A program made the translations under genes and the position numbers. Below, in pieces: positions 61,797-64,000 of a stretch of DNA of 64,000 nt. Source of the stretch: Leucobacter tenebrionis. GTDB lineage: Bacteria > Actinomycetota > Actinomycetes > Actinomycetales > Microbacteriaceae. Positions within the stretch are counted from its first letter, which is position 1. Every line of letters begins with the position of its first letter. The notes below the pieces were generated by a model. That model saw only the letters and a program-made list of their open reading frames with translations. It did no database searches and had not been told where the DNA came from. The stretch spans positions 1,860,001-1,924,000 of the forward strand of contig NZ_CP082322.1 in the NCBI RefSeq assembly GCF_019884725.1. The letters run 5' to 3'.

Positions 61797-64000
61797 ATGT
61801 CCTTTCTCACTCGCACCAGCCTCAAGAACCGCCTGATCGTCGGGCTCGCCACCATCGCGGTGGCCGTGCTCGGTCTCATCTCGATGGGCTCGCTCAAGCA
61901 GGAGCTCATGCCCTCCATGCAGGTGCCCGCCGCCTTCGTATCGGTGCAGTCCCAGGGCCTCGCCCCCGAGGAGATGGCGCGCACGGTCACCGAGCCGGCC
62001 GAGCAGGCGCTGCGCGCGGTGCCCGGGGTGACCCGGGTGACGTCGAGCACCTCGAGCGGCACCGCCGACATCACCGTCGAGTGGACGTTCGACGAGAGCG
62101 ACGAGGAGACGATCCGCACCATCCGCGCGGCCGCCGACGGCCTGAAGCCGACCTTCCCCAGCGGCACCGAGGTGCAGGTCTTCTCGGGAGGCGCCGACGA
62201 CATGCCCGCGATGATGCTCAGCGCCGGAACCTCGGGCGACGCGACGGCCTTCGCCGACGAGCTCGCCCGCGAGGTGGTGCCGGCCCTGCAGGGGCTGAAC
62301 GGCGTGCAGAAGGTCGAGCTGGCAGGCAGGGAGGAGCAGCGGATCCTCATCGCGCTCCGCCCCGCCGACGTCGATCGGTTGAAGATCGACCCCGCCCAGA
62401 TCGCGCCCGCCCTCGAGACGCGCGGAGCCTCGCTTCCCGCAGGGCAGGCGGAGTCCGAGCAGGGCCGGCTGGCAGTGACCGTCGGCTCCTCGCTCGGCTC
62501 GGTCGAGGAGATCGCCGCGCTGCCCTTCACCGCGACCGACGCCGACGGCAACGTCAGCCTCGTGCACCTCTCCGACTTCGCCGACGTGAGCACCGAGACG
62601 GTGCCCGCCGACAGCATCTCGCGCGTCAACGGCAAGCCTGCACTCACACTGCAGGTGTTCCCCGCGCAGGGCGCCAACGTGATCGACATCTCGCACGCGG
62701 TGACGGCCGAGCTCGACCGCCTGGCCCCCGAGCTCGGCGGGGAATTCGTCACGATCTTCGATCAGGCGCCCTTCATCGAGCAGTCGATCCACGATCTCTC
62801 GGTCGAAGGCGGCCTCGGCCTGCTGTTCGCGGTACTCGTGATCCTCGCCTTCCTCGGCTCGTGGCGCTCGACCGTCATCGCGGCCCTCTCGATCCCGCTG
62901 TCGCTGCTCATCACCCTCGTCGGACTGTGGTGGAGCGGCAACACCCTCAACATCCTCACCCTCGGCGCGCTCACCATCGCCATCGGTCGCGTGGTCGACG
63001 ACTCGATCGTGGTGATCGAGAACATCAGCCGACGCCGTGGATCCGGTCCGCTCACTGTCGCGGGGGTCGTCGCCTCCGTGCGCCAGGTGGCCGGCGCGAT
63101 CACGGCGTCGACGCTCACCACCGTCGCCGTCTTCCTGCCCATCGCATTCGTCTCCGGCATCGCCGGCCAGCTCTTCCGGCCGTTCGCCGTGACGGTGACC
63201 GTCGCGCTGCTCGCCTCGCTGCTCGTCGCGCTCACGATCGTGCCGGTGCTCGCGTACTGGTTCATGCGCGGGCGGACGCGGCGGTCCGTCGCCGCGGTTG
63301 CCTCGGCAGATCGGGTGGATCCGGCGGGTCCGGCGGTCGATCCGGCGGCGTCCGCAGAGGATCCGGATCCCGCACCGCCGCACCACGACGACGAGCTCGC
63401 CGAGACCCGATCCGCTCCCGACCGTCTGCAGCGGGCGCTCATGCCCGCCCTGGGGGCCACGCGACGCCACCCCGTCATCACACTCATCGCCTCGACACTC
63501 GTGCTCGCAGCGACGCTCGCGATGACCCCGTTCCTGCAGAGCGATTTCCTCGGGTCGTCGGGCAACGAGAGCCTGCAACTCACACAGACGCCCGAGCAGG
63601 CCGGCGATCGAGAGCAGCTCGTCGCGGCGGCGGAGCCCGTGGAGCGCGCCCTCGCCCGAGTGCCCGGCGTCCGCGATGTGATGACCTCGATCCCCGTCGG
63701 CGGCACCGCCGGCATGCCCACCGCGATCTCCTACGACGTGCAGCTCGAAGACGGGGCCGACGTCGAGACCGTCGGCGACGCCGTCGAACGCGCGCTCGAG
63801 AAGGTTCCCGACGCCGGCGATGTGCAGCTGCTCACCCAGGACGCCTTCGTGGGCGGCCCGGGCGGGGGCGGCATCGCCCTCCAGATCCGCGGCAACGATC
63901 CCGCAGCGCTGCGCGAAGCCAGCGACCTGCTGGAGAAGCAGCTCGCAGACTCGTCGAGCGTGCAGTCCGTGCGCAGCGAACTCACCGGGGAACAGCCCGT
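61797..64000 (+). CDS. RND efflux transporter permease, AcrB/HAE1-like, partial
   Basis: First 734 residues of a proton-driven RND pump. TM1 at about 12-32, a porter-like extracytoplasmic region (about 35-325), TM block 2-6 (about 340-490) with GRVVDDSIVVIENISRR, which is the TM4 relay motif (Asp-Asp) of AcrB-type pumps, then a cytoplasmic loop rich in Ala/Asp/Pro, TM7 at about 565 and part of the second porter region. No membrane-fusion protein gene lies upstream. Gram-positive RND pumps of this type are encoded alone and export drugs or lipids. The C-terminus is outside the window. Confidence 0.93.
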   Translation, partial: MSFLTRTSLKNRLIVGLATIAVAVLGLISMGSLKQELMPSMQVPAAFVSVQSQGLAPEEMARTVTEPAEQALRAVPGVTRVTSSTSSGTADITVEWTFDESDEETIRTIRAAADGLKPTFPSGTEVQVFSGGADDMPAMMLSAGTSGDATAFADELAREVVPALQGLNGVQKVELAGREEQRILIALRPADVDRLKIDPAQIAPALETRGASLPAGQAESEQGRLAVTVGSSLGSVEEIAALPFTATDADGNVSLVHLSDFADVSTETVPADSISRVNGKPALTLQVFPAQGANVIDISHAVTAELDRLAPELGGEFVTIFDQAPFIEQSIHDLSVEGGLGLLFAVLVILAFLGSWRSTVIAALSIPLSLLITLVGLWWSGNTLNILTLGALTIAIGRVVDDSIVVIENISRRRGSGPLTVAGVVASVRQVAGAITASTLTTVAVFLPIAFVSGIAGQLFRPFAVTVTVALLASLLVALTIVPVLAYWFMRGRTRRSVAAVASADRVDPAGPAVDPAASAEDPDPAPPHHDDELAETRSAPDRLQRALMPALGATRRHPVITLIASTLVLAATLAMTPFLQSDFLGSSGNESLQLTQTPEQAGDREQLVAAAEPVERALARVPGVRDVMTSIPVGGTAGMPTAISYDVQLEDGADVETVGDAVERALEKVPDAGDVQLLTQDAFVGGPGGGGIALQIRGNDPAALREASDLLEKQLADSSSVQSVRSELTGEQP

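Noticed and set aside
1-64000. CRISPR array, tRNA or rRNA genes, integrase, attachment sites or intact insertion sequences
   Set aside because: None seen. Short repeats present are hairpins or tandem words of a few bases, and no transposase or integrase motifs appear in any frame I checked.

Overview
The window is high-GC DNA (about 65-70% G+C by eye) with actinobacterial hallmarks: GTG starts, FCD-type GntR regulators, an E1 alpha/beta fusion, CsoR-type copper control, an LAxTG surface-anchor signal, and a Cys-poor rpmB-rpmG-rpsN ribosomal trio. A member of the Microbacteriaceae (something like Leucobacter) is my best guess from gene content and recall. No rRNA, tRNA, CRISPR array, integrase or intact insertion sequence was seen. 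I count 58 protein genes, two of them cut by the window edges, plus one toxin pseudogene.

Layout. 0-3 kb: an MMPL transporter, divergent from a TetR gene across three evenly spaced operators. 3-6.6 kb: a large cell-wall-anchored 5'-nucleotidase-type protein. 6.8 kb: a wrecked mazF toxin gene. 7-12 kb: a 2-oxo-acid dehydrogenase E2 and a fused E1, divergent from a VOC enzyme and a GntR regulator. 12-17 kb: a leftward five-gene cluster (monooxygenase, flavin reductase, lactonase-like MBL enzyme, internally repeated membrane protein, formamidase-like hydrolase) facing an XRE-cupin regulator. 18-22.7 kb: lipoprotein hydrolase, Rid protein and M24 protein, facing a beta-hydroxyacid dehydrogenase and a second XRE-cupin regulator. 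22.7-24 kb: dcd and a LysE exporter.

24-33.4 kb is a copper region: two CsoR-like operators, a small membrane protein, a DUF305 lipoprotein, a CopD-CtaG fusion, an FAD oxidoreductase, copZ, a His-rich copper-cluster protein, copA and a YHS protein, with the HU gene in between. 33.4-37.8 kb: a cupin facing a CDF metal exporter, then GntR and ROK regulators and a HAD protein. 37.9-51.5 kb: eleven leftward genes in tight order, forming a catabolic cluster with its own ABC importer built from fused subunits (tartrate/D-malate-type dehydrogenase, ABC transporter, amine oxidase, aldehyde dehydrogenase, PLP dehydratase, RidA, SDR, HAD, second amine oxidase). 51.6-55.2 kb: an aminotransferase-aldehyde dehydrogenase pair and a GntR gene. 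55.3-57 kb: an MFS exporter and a metal-sensing ArsR regulator. 57.1-57.8 kb: rpsN, rpmG, rpmB. 58-64 kb: a dicarboxylate-type symporter facing an Ldh2-type oxidoreductase, an SGNH hydrolase, and the start of an RND transporter.

How the parts connect. A 12-bp dyad of the form ATTGT-NN-ACAAT occurs upstream of the CDF gene, the GntR gene at 35.06 kb, the ABC operon and the dehydrogenase/aminotransferase pair, suggesting one GntR regulon spread over 18 kb. CsoR-like sites tie the copper genes together, although no csoR gene is in the window. The two XRE-cupin genes, with similar TGTTTAG motifs at three divergent promoters, suggest a second regulatory circuit over the 10-22 kb catabolic genes.
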